A program made the translations under genes and the position numbers. Shown here piece by piece: positions 34,692-42,679 of a stretch of 64,000 nt of DNA. The notes under the pieces are model-generated. The model saw nothing but the letters and a program-made list of their open reading frames with translations, searched no databases and was not told the DNA's origin. The first letter of the stretch is position 1, and each line of letters opens with the position of its first letter. Origin of the DNA: JAMZMI01 sp039944535 (GTDB lineage: Bacteria > Bacteroidota > Bacteroidia > Cytophagales > Cyclobacteriaceae); assembly GCA_039944535.1 (NCBI GenBank), contig JBDUYP010000023.1, forward strand, positions 124,001 to 188,000, written 5' to 3'.

Positions 34692-34897
34692 CAACCAGCT
34701 AACGCGCACTGTGTGCGTTACCTGCCTTTCAAATATACCAATCTATCCCATTAAGTCTAAAGGACTTTTACCCATCTAGATTTTTGGTAGGCACATGCCT
34801 ATAGATTTCCGTCGTTTTGGGGCTCGAGTGCCCAGGCAGCATTTGGAGATCTCGCAGATTAGTTTCGTTTTCTAGCTAGTGTGTAGCAAAACGATTA
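34692..34897 (-). repeat. Conserved cassette-junction repeat, copy 4
   Basis: About 206 bp; like copies 1-3 but it ends early at ACGATTA without the ATATGGC tail and has a 3-base insertion (gcagcatttgg). Hairpin at 34696-34724. Beyond it lies the attC-like structure of the 641-residue gene. Both together fill the 390-bp gap 34668-35057. Confidence 0.85.
34730..34761 (-). promoter_or_regulatory. Promoter inside junction repeat 4
   Basis: TTTA-N20-TATATTTG on the minus strand. Predicted start near 34724, about 57 nt before the ATG at 34667. Confidence 0.6.
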
Positions 34898-34907
34898 GCG
34901 CTTGTGC

Positions 34908-35055
34908 CTGTTGCACAATCCAATATATCTCCTTTTTTTGAAAATGTTGATCTTAGAGAATGCGGCTCAGGTCGCTTGAGTCATGCTGTGAATTTGTGAA
35001 TGGGGCCAATTCTTCACAAAGTTAGAGTTGTGCAACAGCTACGTTTGTTAGTAGC
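34908..35055 (-). other. attC-like inverted repeat after the 641-residue gene
   Basis: Perfect 11-bp arms ctgttgcacaa (34908-34918) and ttgtgcaacag (35028-35038), an inner pair tttgtgaa/ttcacaaa, and the outer arm gttagtagc (35047-35055) that pairs 9/9 with 36996-37004 upstream of the same gene. Confidence 0.6.
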
Positions 35056-35057
35056 TT

Positions 35058-36983
35058 TTAATTCTTAATGGTCTTATGGATGGCAAAATCATCTTCAATC
35101 TTCAATAATGATAAAACAATCATCTTTAAGAGTATTAAATATTCCTGTTCATTTTCTTTAACTGAACTTGGATTTGTACCGTGCGCATATTTGTTTCTTA
35201 AGTCCAAACCATTGGAGAACTTCTTGTTTAAATGAAAATTGAGATAGTCTCTTTCTTGGTCTGTAAATAATGTGCTTTTAGCAATTAATAATTCAGAGTT
35301 TAGCATTAAATCAACTTGATCCCTAATTGCTTGTTGGTAATGCCAGTAGCTCATAACTTCATTCTCATAAAGTTCTTTTGCTACGATCATTAGAGGTTCA
35401 TTTTTAAATTTTATCCTTCGGTTTACATCTATGAATAAGTAACCCTCATTAATCAAATAATCAATTGTGCCCCTTTGGTAATCTTTGAACATTTCTAACT
35501 TGATGTTCTCCTTATTAAGTAAATCAAATAGATTTTTGTATTTGTCTTTAAAGGGCTCGATATAGTAGGTTGTATTTTGGTCAGAGAAAAAATGGTATTG
35601 TAGATTATTTATTTGATCATCGTTCGCATAAATATATTTTTTCTCATTCATACTTGGTATTTCACTAAGTCTTAAAGCAGATGAGCTGTATTTCAAAAGC
35701 TCAATATCAATTTCTCCTTCCTGAACATAAAACTGAAACTGCTTTAATAGAAATTCAAACTCAGGTGCAAGACTTCTGATTTTCTCTACGTATGATGAGT
35801 TCGGAGATGGAAAATTAAGATGTAAGGTATCAATGCCGAAATGCCCTACTATGTCTTCAATGAAGGAACTTACCAAATTTTCTAAAGAATTATTTCTTCG
35901 AATTAAGTAATGATGGAATGATACAATTTGTAGATGAGATAGATAATGTTTGCGTTGGAATACCATTCCTATGATATATTCATTTTTTGACTTGACGAAT
36001 AGTTTTTCCATCACATCCATTTCAGATGGTTTGTTCACTAAGGTGAATAATCCATGGTCATTTGTGTAAAAAAACAAGTTGTCAAATACTCTAAACAGAT
36101 CAGTATTTTCTTTTAAAGAGTCAAGAAACTCAAGACTGTAATTAATTGTAATTATGTTATCTTCAGATGATCTTGTTATAGGTTCAATTTGATCTTCAGT
36201 CATGGCTACTTGAATACCAAATTTTGAAGAGTGCCCCTCTTTTAAAATTTTATCATTTAGTTCATCAGCTATTTTTTTAGAGTTGAACTTGATCTTACTC
36301 GTTAGCTTAAGCTCTTGAGAAGTTGAATTTTCTATGAGTCTTATGAAGTTCAAATTAGGATTATCTCCATCCATGTAATTTGAAATAATGTCATGCTTAT
36401 CTTGAATACTTAGGTTGTTAGGAAAATAATATGTTGGCACATCAGAAGAGTGAGCCTGCTCGTAGTTAGAAAGTAGGAGCTCCGCAGTTTCCGGAAAGGA
36501 TTTTAGAAATATGCGTATTTCATTAGCGAAGTTGCTTACAAGTTTTTGGTGTGTAAGGATGATTCTGATTTGGTAAGGGTTCTGATCTAGTATTTGAGCC
36601 AGATATGGCTTGCTGATCTTTTTATAAGTAGTAAGATTTACGAAAACCTCCCAAAATGATTTTTGATAGGAGTGTTCTAGAGCTGCAAACTTTGATAAAA
36701 TATTTTGGTCATCTATTGAGTTAAACTCCTGAACAACTTTTTTCCAAGCTTCCCTGCTTGTTAGCTGGAAATCGCTTCTGGTTTTGTCGCTCCAATCGGG
36801 TAAAAACATTCCATTATCAAAGTAAAGTTTTATGTTGTATAACTCTAAAAAATCATTGATGTCTGAAACGTTTGAAAGGTCAGTGCTACTCAGCACCTGT
36901 TCTGCATTCTGAAGATTGTATCCTGATGAGATGTCATGCTTAGAAAAGAATACTACCCTTCGAATTTCTCTTGAATCTCCCAT
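35058..36983 (-). CDS. Cassette gene: large unknown protein, possible defence factor
   Basis: 641 residues, AT-rich, no export signal, helical throughout. I recognise no named domain. Near the C-terminus LDLRNKYAHGTNPSS resembles the LRNxxAHG motif seen in several HEPN-like or DUF4209-type proteins, some of them tied to phage defence or RNA cleavage; this is weak and no second motif confirms it. It is by far the largest cassette gene. Cassette ends pair 9/9. Whether it is expressed is unclear, since the junction upstream lacks the repeat promoter. Confidence 0.65.
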   Translation of the reverse strand: MGDSREIRRVVFFSKHDISSGYNLQNAEQVLSSTDLSNVSDINDFLELYNIKLYFDNGMFLPDWSDKTRSDFQLTSREAWKKVVQEFNSIDDQNILSKFAALEHSYQKSFWEVFVNLTTYKKISKPYLAQILDQNPYQIRIILTHQKLVSNFANEIRIFLKSFPETAELLLSNYEQAHSSDVPTYYFPNNLSIQDKHDIISNYMDGDNPNLNFIRLIENSTSQELKLTSKIKFNSKKIADELNDKILKEGHSSKFGIQVAMTEDQIEPITRSSEDNIITINYSLEFLDSLKENTDLFRVFDNLFFYTNDHGLFTLVNKPSEMDVMEKLFVKSKNEYIIGMVFQRKHYLSHLQIVSFHHYLIRRNNSLENLVSSFIEDIVGHFGIDTLHLNFPSPNSSYVEKIRSLAPEFEFLLKQFQFYVQEGEIDIELLKYSSSALRLSEIPSMNEKKYIYANDDQINNLQYHFFSDQNTTYYIEPFKDKYKNLFDLLNKENIKLEMFKDYQRGTIDYLINEGYLFIDVNRRIKFKNEPLMIVAKELYENEVMSYWHYQQAIRDQVDLMLNSELLIAKSTLFTDQERDYLNFHLNKKFSNGLDLRNKYAHGTNPSSVKENEQEYLILLKMIVLSLLKIEDDFAIHKTIKN

Positions 36984-37003
36984 TGAATCAGAATTGCTAC
37001 TAA

Positions 37004-37234
37004 CGCTAAGCTAGCAGGAGTGCGCCCCGAGCTTGGCAAGTTCCGATAAAACTAATGAATCTGCCGGTGCTCACAAAGAATCCAGAATGCACTGCGTTTA
37101 GAAAGATGAAAACTCCTGCAAGATGCGGCACGTAGAAAGCACCAACCTTTCTCAGCGGCTGATTCATGGTGATGTTTGCACTGAAGTTTGCAAATTGGCA
37201 GTTGGCGCATTCGTGCTAGCAACTGTTAGCGAGA
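37004..37234 (-). other. attC-like site after the two-gene cassette
   Basis: Outer arm tgttagcgaga (37224-37234) and inner arms ggcgcattcgtgctagc (37204-37220) and gctagcaggagtgcgcc (37010-37026), pairing 15 of 17, with about 175 bp between them. It lacks the conserved junction repeat. Longer than usual attC sites (57-141 bp). Confidence 0.6.
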
Positions 37235-37243
37235 TGTCTTTTT

Positions 37244-37705
37244 CTATAGCAGTTTGTCTTCGTCTAAATCTTTAGTTGTCGTCTCAGTTGAGATGTTAAG
37301 TCGATTAAGAGTTCTGAGTACTTCAGTTGCAGACTTGTCCGATAGCACAATTCGTTGAGTTGCGTGTTTGTTGTCAGATGTAAAGAATCGGAAGTAGCTA
37401 TGTTTATAGGCTGATTGTCGACCTGCATTTTTTCTGTCAACATAAATTACTTTGTTTACCTCATCTAGTTTCAAATATCGAGTTCTGACGAATGGGTTAA
37501 AAGCTTTTCTGAAGAAGATTGTATCGTTGGAAATCTCAATTTCCTTGTGGGTTAGCAAGACGTAGAATGTTAGTCCTGGAACGATTAAAACGTACCAATA
37601 AAGTTCAACTTGCAGAAGAGCCAGAACGATCAAAATAAAAATTGGAATTACCAGATAGTTAGAAAGTTTCTGTTGTACACGAGTTTTCATATTAAAAAAT
37701 CCCAA
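37244..37705 (-). CDS. Cassette gene: membrane protein with PH-like domain
   Basis: 153 residues: two adjacent membrane helices at about 15-50, then a cytoplasmic part (KEIEISNDTIFFRKAFNPF, RYLKLDEVNKVIYVDR) resembling bacterial PH-like domains (bPH/YdbT type). Its ATG overlaps the end of the 63-residue gene by 14 bp, so the two share a cassette and are coupled. Function unknown. Confidence 0.65.
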   Translation of the reverse strand: MGFFNMKTRVQQKLSNYLVIPIFILIVLALLQVELYWYVLIVPGLTFYVLLTHKEIEISNDTIFFRKAFNPFVRTRYLKLDEVNKVIYVDRKNAGRQSAYKHSYFRFFTSDNKHATQRIVLSDKSATEVLRTLNRLNISTETTTKDLDEDKLL

Positions 37706-37883
37706 TCAAGAGTGGCGTTATACCCGCTAGCATCATCATCCAATATCCTGTTTTGTACTGTGCTTCAGATAAACCCATTGGTCCAGCTTTCTTTTCCTTC
37801 CATGATCTAGGTTTATCAGAAAGAAAGGCAATTAGTCCAACTAGGAAAGCTATTAGTCCGAAAAGAATATTATCCAAGTTCAT
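37692..37883 (-). CDS. Cassette gene: 63-residue double-helix membrane protein
   Basis: 63 residues: an N-terminal helix (LFGLIAFLVGLIAFL), a basic loop and a second helix (YWMMMLAGITPLLIGIF). No family recognised. First gene of the rightmost cassette, 31 bp after the G/TT junction at 37914/37915; the cassette's end sequences pair 11/11. Overlaps the PH-like gene. Confidence 0.65.
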   Translation of the reverse strand: MNLDNILFGLIAFLVGLIAFLSDKPRSWKEKKAGPMGLSEAQYKTGYWMMMLAGITPLLIGIF

Positions 37884-37914
37884 GATGTAGATCAGTGGTG
37901 CGAATTCTCGCTAA

Positions 37915-37955
37915 CAACCAGATAACGCGCACATGCGCGCTTATCTAGTATATCG
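37915..37955 (-). other. Hairpin at the right boundary of the cassette array
   Basis: cagataacgcgcacatgcgcgcttatctag (37919-37948) folds into a stem with one bulged base and abuts the first junction. It resembles the terminal hairpin of the conserved repeat but without the rest, and is followed by an ordinary gene. It holds the place that attI would take in an integron, although attI sites are not normally palindromic. Confidence 0.55.
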
Positions 37956-37963
37956 TGATACCT

Positions 37964-38185
37964 TTAGCCTACTGACTTATACGTCCTGATGATGCCCAGA
38001 ACGGCCAGCACCGTTCCCACCACAAGCGAGGCATAATAGGCACCTTCGCCCATGGTATAAGACCCACTGAGTTCGTTTGAGATCATTTGTCCTACTCCGG
38101 CTTTTGGAGAGTGCGTCACAGCCCAGTATATCACAAATGCGCCTACACCCATCAATACAATTCCTCTTACTAATCCGCTTTTCAT
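37964..38185 (-). CDS. Small two-helix membrane protein, unknown
   Basis: 73 residues with two hydrophobic segments (IVLMGVGAFVIYWAV and YYASLVVGTVLAVLGII) and a short basic tail. No family recognised. It lies outside the array and probably marks the native chromosome at its right side. Confidence 0.6.
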   Translation of the reverse strand: MKSGLVRGIVLMGVGAFVIYWAVTHSPKAGVGQMISNELSGSYTMGEGAYYASLVVGTVLAVLGIIRTYKSVG

Positions 38186-38315
38186 AATTTCAATTTTAGA
38201 TATTCATGCTTTTGTTGAAACTCACCACAGATTTGTTGGGCGGTAATCCTGTCGGGACAGACACACCACGCAATCAACAGCGGTCTCGTTATAAGCAGAG
38301 AAAGTTAGCGAAAAT

Positions 38316-40142
38316 CTATTTGGCTTCCCATTTATTATTGGTGCTCACGGCATCTGGCCCATTGAGCGTTTTCAGCTCGATAGCAGCGATTTCTTTGTCA
38401 GACGTGATTTCTTTCACGAAAGTGCTGGAGTCTTTCCAAACGGCTGGGCTGGTCATTTCGGATGAAACCGAGCCATCAGCGTAGGTCACTTCTATTTCCA
38501 CAGCTATCGGGAATCCACCCAGGTTTTCTACTGTCAGCTCACCATCTTCGAATGATTTGACTGCCACATCCGGGTATCCGAAATCAAAATACCATCGCTT
38601 CCAAAACCAGTTTAGGTTTTGGCCGGAAACATCGTTGAACGTAAAGAAAAAATCGTACGGAGAGGGGTGTTTGTATTTCCACCTGTCCATGTAGGCTTGC
38701 ATGCATTTGTCAAACACATCTTTGCCCAGCAGGTGAAGCAAAGCGTGGTAAGATTGGGATGAAATATCGTATGATATGGTGCCGTAGGTTTTGGGAATGG
38801 AATAGGTCTCTACCATGAGTGGAGGGTTGCTGCTAGACGCAAATCGCGTTCGGCCCCTATATGACTCCAGGTTGATGTCAGTAAAGTAGTCTTCGGAGAA
38901 TTCGGCCATACCCTCATCCATCCAGGCGTAACGCTTCTCGTTGATGCCCATCAGGAAAGGAAAGTACATGTGCATCATTTCATGAAAGGTGAGCAGCTTG
39001 TTGGCTTCATAGTCAGAATAGGGCACTCCCTCGGCGGTGTAGTTGGTGCGCATCTGGTCATTGCACATTCCGGCAAACTCCATGCCGCCACCGTGCTCGC
39101 CATTGAAAGCCACGAAGTGTTTGAATGGAAAAGGATAAACCGGAAATTCGTTGTGAAAAGAGTTGAGAGCCTCTTTTTCTATTGTTAGCACATCGCCGAA
39201 AGCTTCGTTGGCAGGAGGGTATGCGGAGTTGACAAAATATGTACCGTGCTGGTCTGTGTATGTGGCCGCCTCCCAAACGTAGTGATCAGAAAAAGCAAAC
39301 GAAAAGTCGGGGAAACTATCCACCGAGTACTTCCAAATGTTGCCATCCATTTTGAGGCCTTTCTTGAGGTCTTTTTTTGTGATGATAGGAGTGTTTTCGC
39401 TGGTGCTTTTGGCTTCCTCTAGTCTGCTAAGAATTTTTTTAGGATAAATCTCGGCGCTATTTATAGGTTCGGCAGAGGCCCAAATCACAAAGTTGTCGGG
39501 TATTTCTACTTCTATGTCAAAGTCAGACACATCGTGGTAAAACTCCGCTTTGCCATCAAAATTGATAGCGTCCCAACCAAAGATATCATCGTAGACGGCT
39601 ATCTCTGGATACCAGTACCCCACCAGCATGCTGGTCTCATCAAAGGCCCCATCTCTATCTACTTTTTCAGGTATGGTGATGCTCCAGTCTATTTCTATTG
39701 TCAGCGAATCGCCCTGTGCCAGGGGACTGTCACCCAAAAAGAGGGCATAGTGCGTGCCGAATTTACGAACCCAGTTTCTATCTGTTATGTCACGGGCTTC
39801 TCCATTCACGATCAGTTTTTCTATGATCATGCCTTCATCGTATAGGTCTTTGTACGCGTGAAAGCCAATCGATCTCAATTCACCCGGAAAGTTGTTGAAA
39901 TAGGTGATGGTGCCTGAGGCTGTCAGCTGACGCGTGGCGGGATCTACCTTCGCTTTGATATCGTATTGCGATCTGTTCTGAAAGTAAGTGTCAGAGACAC
40001 TACCATCCCATTTGCGGGTTCCGTTTTCATAGGCGTTTTTGATTTCCAGTGGCATGTGGAGCTTGTCGTTTTGCGAGTGAGCAGGAGCCAATGTAGCCAG
40101 AGTGATGAGGGCGAAAAGGGATTTTAGTGCTACTTTTTTCAT
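38316..40142 (-). CDS. M1-family zinc metallopeptidase
   Basis: 608 residues with a signal peptide (MKKVALKSLFALITLATLA, cleavage near AHSQ), so periplasmic or secreted. Seen: zinc motif HEMMH with Glu 19 residues after the second His (in YAWMDEGMAEF), the classic M1 pattern, and GGMEFAGM in place of GAMEN. An aminopeptidase acting on peptides is expected. The frame extends 12 codons upstream, but the ATG at 40142 starts the signal peptide. No type IX sorting domain at the end. Stand-alone gene. Confidence 0.9.
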   Translation of the reverse strand: MKKVALKSLFALITLATLAPAHSQNDKLHMPLEIKNAYENGTRKWDGSVSDTYFQNRSQYDIKAKVDPATRQLTASGTITYFNNFPGELRSIGFHAYKDLYDEGMIIEKLIVNGEARDITDRNWVRKFGTHYALFLGDSPLAQGDSLTIEIDWSITIPEKVDRDGAFDETSMLVGYWYPEIAVYDDIFGWDAINFDGKAEFYHDVSDFDIEVEIPDNFVIWASAEPINSAEIYPKKILSRLEEAKSTSENTPIITKKDLKKGLKMDGNIWKYSVDSFPDFSFAFSDHYVWEAATYTDQHGTYFVNSAYPPANEAFGDVLTIEKEALNSFHNEFPVYPFPFKHFVAFNGEHGGGMEFAGMCNDQMRTNYTAEGVPYSDYEANKLLTFHEMMHMYFPFLMGINEKRYAWMDEGMAEFSEDYFTDINLESYRGRTRFASSSNPPLMVETYSIPKTYGTISYDISSQSYHALLHLLGKDVFDKCMQAYMDRWKYKHPSPYDFFFTFNDVSGQNLNWFWKRWYFDFGYPDVAVKSFEDGELTVENLGGFPIAVEIEVTYADGSVSSEMTSPAVWKDSSTFVKEITSDKEIAAIELKTLNGPDAVSTNNKWEAK

Positions 40143-40264
40143 TTCAGTAAGATTATTTGGCACTAAAATAACCGGCAATGTTTAGAATAGTGCATAGCCC
40201 TATTTGACCAGCATATTTTCCGGTATGAGTGGAAATATGTGGTTATGTCTGCTTTATGAGATTG

Positions 40265-41350
40265 TCATATCTTTAGCTCAAAGGAATTTTGAGCCAGAAT
40301 TTTTCCATTTACCTGAATGGCTATCTGATGCTCCCCGGCATGGTATTTTCGAGTCGTGATGGGCTTGATAGCGTGTTGTTTGCCAAACTGTTTCGACTCC
40401 CCGGGCGCCAAAGTCAGGCTGCTCAATTTAAATACCTTCGGTGTAAGTGTTCCGTTGGCTTTTTGATGGTAGATGATGTAGTCTATCATCAAATCGCTCG
40501 CCGATTTTCCTGTATTGGTCAAATCAAACGTGATCTTGATTTTGTCTCCGAGCGTTACTGATTTCGGAAAGTTTAGATTCTTAACCTCCGCATTTGCCTC
40601 CCTGTATCCAAGCATGGCCAGCGCGCTTTGATCTCCCGCTTTGATGAGACTCCTCAATGCTTGTTTGATGATCCACCTGGTGTTGGTGGTAGGTTCTTTA
40701 TTCCACCGCTCCAGCAAACCCAAAACCAGCTCAGGGTTGTCTTTGGTAAGGTCGTTGAGGTTGTTGGCTACACTTTTACGCACATATAATTCCGGGTCAT
40801 CCTTTAGGTTTTCCAGGATTGGCAAAATAGGAGAAGGGTCCCGCTTAAATGCTGGCAAAGCTGGCGCCCATGGCAACCTCGGTCTGCATCCTTCGCTAGC
40901 CAGTCTTCTCACGTGTACATTCTCATGCTTCGACCAATCAAGCATTCGCTGCATAGTGAGTTTTTCATATTTGAGGATAAATGGCCGAATGGCAAATTCG
41001 GCGCTACCCAGCCGGGTAAAAATCTCCAAAGCATCCAGCGCAATATCCGGGTGATCTTGCCCGTGATGGAGTACAAAGTCAGCATATACCAGCCCGTCAA
41101 AACTCTCCGTACCATCGTTGGCCGCTTTCAGGATGTTGACAGCCCGCTCAAAGTCCTGAGGGAGGCATTTACCCACGGCCAGACTTACCTGTGTCATCCT
41201 TTCTTTGAGCTCCATGGCTTCCCACTCAGGGGTGTAGATATGACTCAAAAAATCCGACTGGGACCATTCGGGATACACGCCTGACATGGAGGCACCAAAC
41301 GCCTCCAGGAAAGGACGCTGTAGAAACCTGTCTTTTAGTGCTTCGGCCAT
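40265..41350 (-). CDS. AlkC-like DNA alkylation repair protein with Ig-like tail
   Basis: 361 residues: HEAT-like helical repeats to about 240 (MLDWSKHENVHVRRLASEG, DDPELYVRKSVANNLNDL, NTRWIIKQALRSLIK), typical of the AlkC/AlkD glycosylase superfamily that removes 3-methyladenine-type lesions, then an Ig-like beta domain (about 255-361: KITFDLTNTGKSASDLMID). A C-terminal Ig-like domain points to the AlkC type. Last gene of a four-gene minus-strand operon, 6 bp after the DHFR-family gene. Confidence 0.85.
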   Translation of the reverse strand: MAEALKDRFLQRPFLEAFGASMSGVYPEWSQSDFLSHIYTPEWEAMELKERMTQVSLAVGKCLPQDFERAVNILKAANDGTESFDGLVYADFVLHHGQDHPDIALDALEIFTRLGSAEFAIRPFILKYEKLTMQRMLDWSKHENVHVRRLASEGCRPRLPWAPALPAFKRDPSPILPILENLKDDPELYVRKSVANNLNDLTKDNPELVLGLLERWNKEPTTNTRWIIKQALRSLIKAGDQSALAMLGYREANAEVKNLNFPKSVTLGDKIKITFDLTNTGKSASDLMIDYIIYHQKANGTLTPKVFKLSSLTLAPGESKQFGKQHAIKPITTRKYHAGEHQIAIQVNGKILAQNSFELKI

Positions 41351-41356
41351 TTCGTT

Positions 41357-41887
41357 TTATGATTTAGAATAATGTAAAAAAGTGACGCCTGAGTCGTAAG
41401 TCTCACTGTGGATCAGTTGTAAGCTGGTTTTAATCGGATGATCTGCAAAGAGCGGGATGCCAGCTCCTAAAATCACCGGCATTACAAAAATCCAATATTC
41501 ATCAACAAGGTCAAGGTTATGCACCAGCGTATTGACCTGACCTCCGCCTATGAGCCAGATATCCTTGCCTGACTGCTGCTTCAGAGACTTGATGTGCTGC
41601 GCAAAGTCTGACGACACAAAAGTGACATTCTCATCGTTGGTTAATTCTTGATTTTTGGTGTAAACAAAATTTTCCTGCTCCTTGTATGGAAACTCCACTG
41701 GAAACGAAAGCACCTGTTGGTAAGTGCTATTACCCATGATGGTGGTGTCAATAGATTTGATAAAATCACCATAGCCGTAATCTGTCCCTTCAGGAAGTGG
41801 GATCTCATCAAGCCAACCGACTCCACCTGCTTCGTCTGCGATCTTCCCATCCAGACTGATGGCGATATACATTTTTACTTTTCTCAT
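41357..41887 (-). CDS. Dihydrofolate reductase family protein (RibD C-terminal type)
   Basis: About 176 residues from MRKVKMYIAISLDGKIADE, the usual family start. Seen: MGNSTYQQVLSF and the conserved GKDIWLIGGGQVNTLV, with IFVMPVILGAGIPLF near the end. These YyaP/RibD-like proteins bind NADPH but mostly have unknown substrates and are not the folate enzyme proper. The frame is open to 41941 and an ATG at 41902 is possible. Third gene of the WYL-regulator operon. Confidence 0.82.
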   Translation of the reverse strand: MRKVKMYIAISLDGKIADEAGGVGWLDEIPLPEGTDYGYGDFIKSIDTTIMGNSTYQQVLSFPVEFPYKEQENFVYTKNQELTNDENVTFVSSDFAQHIKSLKQQSGKDIWLIGGGQVNTLVHNLDLVDEYWIFVMPVILGAGIPLFADHPIKTSLQLIHSETYDSGVTFLHYSKS

Positions 41888-41989
41888 TTTGTTTTTCTTC
41901 ATGTCTGGCGTCATGCCGGAAAAATAGCCTTTAGTTTTCATCTAAGGCTGTTTTGTTCAGTATCTCTTTTGGTGTGTTAAGAGAAGTTT

Positions 41990-42625
41990 CTATCTCACCT
42001 GATATCTCAAAATCGTCTTTTTCTTTTCTTCGGCTACCCTTCTGGGATCCGAAATATAAATTTCTTTGTGATAGCCAATAATCTCAAGCCCCTCCTTGCG
42101 GATAAAGCCATGTAGTTTTTCGATAGACGGCTCCTCACGATCCCAAGATCCAATGTGCAGGGTTTGAGCGCATTTGCCTTCATTGATCAGTTCAAATTTG
42201 AGTTGATCAATTACCAGAGACAATTCTGGTTTTTTGCTGGTCAGTTGCCCTGCGGCTTGAAAGAAATGATGTGACTCTACAAAATCTGGCATTCTGATCA
42301 CAATTTTCCAGCACCATTCTGATTTGGCAGCTTCGGCAAATTTGTGCTGTACTTCCTGTCCGCCTTCTATGAACCAGTAGCATTCCATTTTTGGCACTAC
42401 AAAGTCATTGTCTTCACCTTTGCATAAAAATTTCATTCCATAGGCAGTTCCGTACAGGGCCTCCATGGCTTGCAAAAAGGGGTCGCCATCTGGCGATCCT
42501 TTGCCTTCTATGGATAAGTAATAGTAGGAGTCATAGTCCCTGACTTCAGGTGTTAACTTCGCGTGATAGTAGTTTTTATCACTTTTGGCCAGGTCCAGTT
42601 TTGAGAGCATTGTTAAGGTTTCCAT
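41990..42625 (-). CDS. GyrI-like small-molecule-binding protein
   Basis: 211 residues matching the GyrI-like/DUF family: N-terminal LSKLDLAKSDKNYYHAKLTP, central WKIVIRMPDFVESHHFFQA, and a C-terminal GyrI-like part with KLHGFIRKEGLEIIGYHKEIYISDPRR, here quoted in part as GYHKEIYISDPRR. Such proteins bind hydrophobic small molecules and some hydrolyse cyclopropanoid toxins. Second gene of the operon, 54 bp after the WYL regulator. Confidence 0.8.
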   Translation of the reverse strand: METLTMLSKLDLAKSDKNYYHAKLTPEVRDYDSYYYLSIEGKGSPDGDPFLQAMEALYGTAYGMKFLCKGEDNDFVVPKMECYWFIEGGQEVQHKFAEAAKSEWCWKIVIRMPDFVESHHFFQAAGQLTSKKPELSLVIDQLKFELINEGKCAQTLHIGSWDREEPSIEKLHGFIRKEGLEIIGYHKEIYISDPRRVAEEKKKTILRYQVR

Positions 42626-42679
42626 GATTTAATCTTTGATTGATAGTTCAAAGAAACCCAGGCTAGTGACAACCTTATG

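Larger units (their letters stand above)
30496..37955 (-). mobile_element. Integron-like gene cassette array without integrase
   Basis: Head-to-tail minus-strand cassettes. For each, the bases just upstream of the gene, beginning at a G/TT junction, are the reverse complement of bases just after its stop: 32079-32089 with 31605-31615 (11/11), 33129-33138 with 32323-32332 (10/10), 34683-34693 with 34121-34131 (11/11), 36996-37004 with 35047-35055 (9/9), 37906-37916 with 37224-37234 (11/11), 31283-31293 with 30543-30553 (10/11), and weakly 33893-33903 with 33431-33441 (8/11). This is the geometry of integron cassettes, where the first bases of a cassette pair with its own attC. Inferred junctions: 31291/31292, 32087/32088, 33136/33137, 34691/34692, 37003/37004 and 37914/37915. 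No tyrosine recombinase gene lies in the window, so it is at most an integrase-less cluster. Confidence 0.75.

Noticed and set aside
31292..34897. Possible insertion sequence or MITE copies
   Set aside because: The repeats lack a transposase and target duplications, and their ends coincide with cassette junctions whose arms match the neighbouring gene, which a MITE would not produce.
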